Shown in pieces: positions 63,488 through 64,000 of a stretch of DNA of 64,000 bases (its first letter is position 1; every line of letters starts with the position of its first letter). Source of the DNA: Sphingomonas panacis (GTDB lineage: Bacteria; Pseudomonadota; Alphaproteobacteria; Sphingomonadales; Sphingomonadaceae). Location: positions 3,133,501 to 3,197,500 of the forward strand of contig NZ_CP014168.1 in assembly GCF_001717955.1 (NCBI RefSeq), given 5' to 3'. The translations under genes were made by a program, and so were the position numbers. The notes under the pieces are model-generated. The model was not told the DNA's origin and made no database searches. It saw only the letters and a list, made by a program, of their open reading frames with translations.

Positions 63488-64000
63488 AACACCGCGGCCG
63501 TGGCCGGATCACGCAGGCGCGGCGCCAGATCCGTCAGCCGCCGGTACGCGAACAACAGCAGCAGCGTCGCCACCGCCGGCGTGACGATCATCGTCGCCAA
63601 TCCGTAGCGCAGCGATTCGGTGCCATAGCCCGGCGCCAGCACGTCGCTGACGAGCCCCACGACGAACGGCGCCATCGCGCTGCCGATCAGGCCGAACGCG
63701 AACAGCATCAGCGTCGAGGCGAGCGCGCGGACGCGGTGGCTGACCATATCGCTGCCGAGCGCGAAGCAGGGCGCGACGCCGAGCGAGATCAGGAACGTCA
63801 TCATCGCGGTCGCCGTCATCGCGCCGGTGAGAGTCGGCGCGAACACGAACAGCGCGAGGAACGGCGTCGCGAGCGGCGTCGCGATCAGCGGCACGAGCAA
63901 CCCGGCACGCGCGCTGCCGCGACGCCGGACCAGCAGCGTCGCGAGCACGCCGCCGATAACGGTGCCGGCGATGCCGCTGATCCCGACCGCCGGCCCGATC
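63481..64000 (-). CDS. MFS transporter, 5' part outside window
   Basis: The C-terminal ~172 residues of a major facilitator family transporter; the start lies beyond the right edge. Visible are about five to six hydrophobic helices, including VIGGVLATLLVRRRGSAR (a GG...RR loop of the MFS type), FLISLGVAPCFALGSDMV, and HRVRALASTLMLFAFGLIGSAMAPFVVGLVSD, a pattern seen in aromatic-acid and spinster-like porters. It converges on the alpha/beta hydrolase with a seven-base overlap of the ends. An inner-membrane importer for the same pathway is plausible by position only. Confidence 0.85.
   Translation of the reverse strand, partial: IGPAVGISGIAGTVIGGVLATLLVRRRGSARAGLLVPLIATPLATPFLALFVFAPTLTGAMTATAMMTFLISLGVAPCFALGSDMVSHRVRALASTLMLFAFGLIGSAMAPFVVGLVSDVLAPGYGTESLRYGLATMIVTPAVATLLLLFAYRRLTDLAPRLRDPATAAVFH

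Overview
The window looks like chromosomal DNA of a Sphingomonas-type alphaproteobacterium. This is inferred from gene content and not from any search: high-GC coding, four large TonB-dependent receptors (two of the long Xanthomonas/Caulobacter carbohydrate-receptor style), an alphaproteobacterial ChvI/ChvG-HprK-RapZ-EIIA-HPr locus, and class-specific forms of housekeeping genes (CTC-type L25, two-subunit glycyl-tRNA synthetase, PPDK). I saw no rRNA, tRNA, CRISPR array, insertion sequence or prophage gene.

Layout. 1-8,600 is housekeeping on the minus strand: a 2OG-Fe(II) oxygenase-like fragment, pth, rplY, ppdK, glyS and glyQ, with one small plus-strand gene. This part is peppered with palindromic repeats, two of which lie inside the open glyS frame. 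8,700-10,810 holds two tandem TraB/GumN-family genes. 10,810-18,480 is a minus-strand Tad/Cpa pilus assembly cluster (cpaA-B-C-D-E, tadB-C) with no CpaF/TadA ATPase gene in its usual place between cpaE and tadB. 18,530-22,930 is a mixed block: hydrolase plus FAD oxidoreductase, a lipoprotein, and a divergent MarR regulator/FAD monooxygenase pair with two matching operators. 22,960-27,280 is the regulatory PTS plus ChvI/ChvG two-component locus, transcribed away from pckA, followed by an MscS channel and guaB.

From 32,250 onward the region is accessory and catabolic. (i) 32,253-38,439: AraC regulator, TonB receptor, Zn alcohol dehydrogenase and aldehyde dehydrogenase, which reads as uptake and oxidation of an alcohol. 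(ii) 38,531-41,413: an exported GH115 alpha-glucuronidase. (iii) 41,607-51,479: a fructan/sucrose utilisation locus made of a ROK regulator, an operator placed between -35 and -10, a 19-codon leader ORF coupled to fructokinase, a sugar porter, a periplasmic GH32, a TonB receptor, an intrinsic terminator and a divergent Tat-type GH32 lipoprotein. (iv) 52,041-55,172: a 1,043-residue TonB receptor behind a long structured leader, with a LacI-type operator over its -10. (v) 55,349-64,000: a catabolic cluster around a further TonB receptor, with a FAH-family hydrolase, flavin hydroxylase, 2-His-1-Glu extradiol-type dioxygenase, MetE-like zinc protein, SnoaL-like protein, alpha/beta hydrolase and MFS transporter. 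I could not match its substrate to a known pathway.

The strongest unusual signals are the two palindromic elements carried in frame inside glyS, the operator plus leader-peptide arrangement of the fructan operon, the missing Tad ATPase gene, and the unassigned catabolic cluster at the right end.
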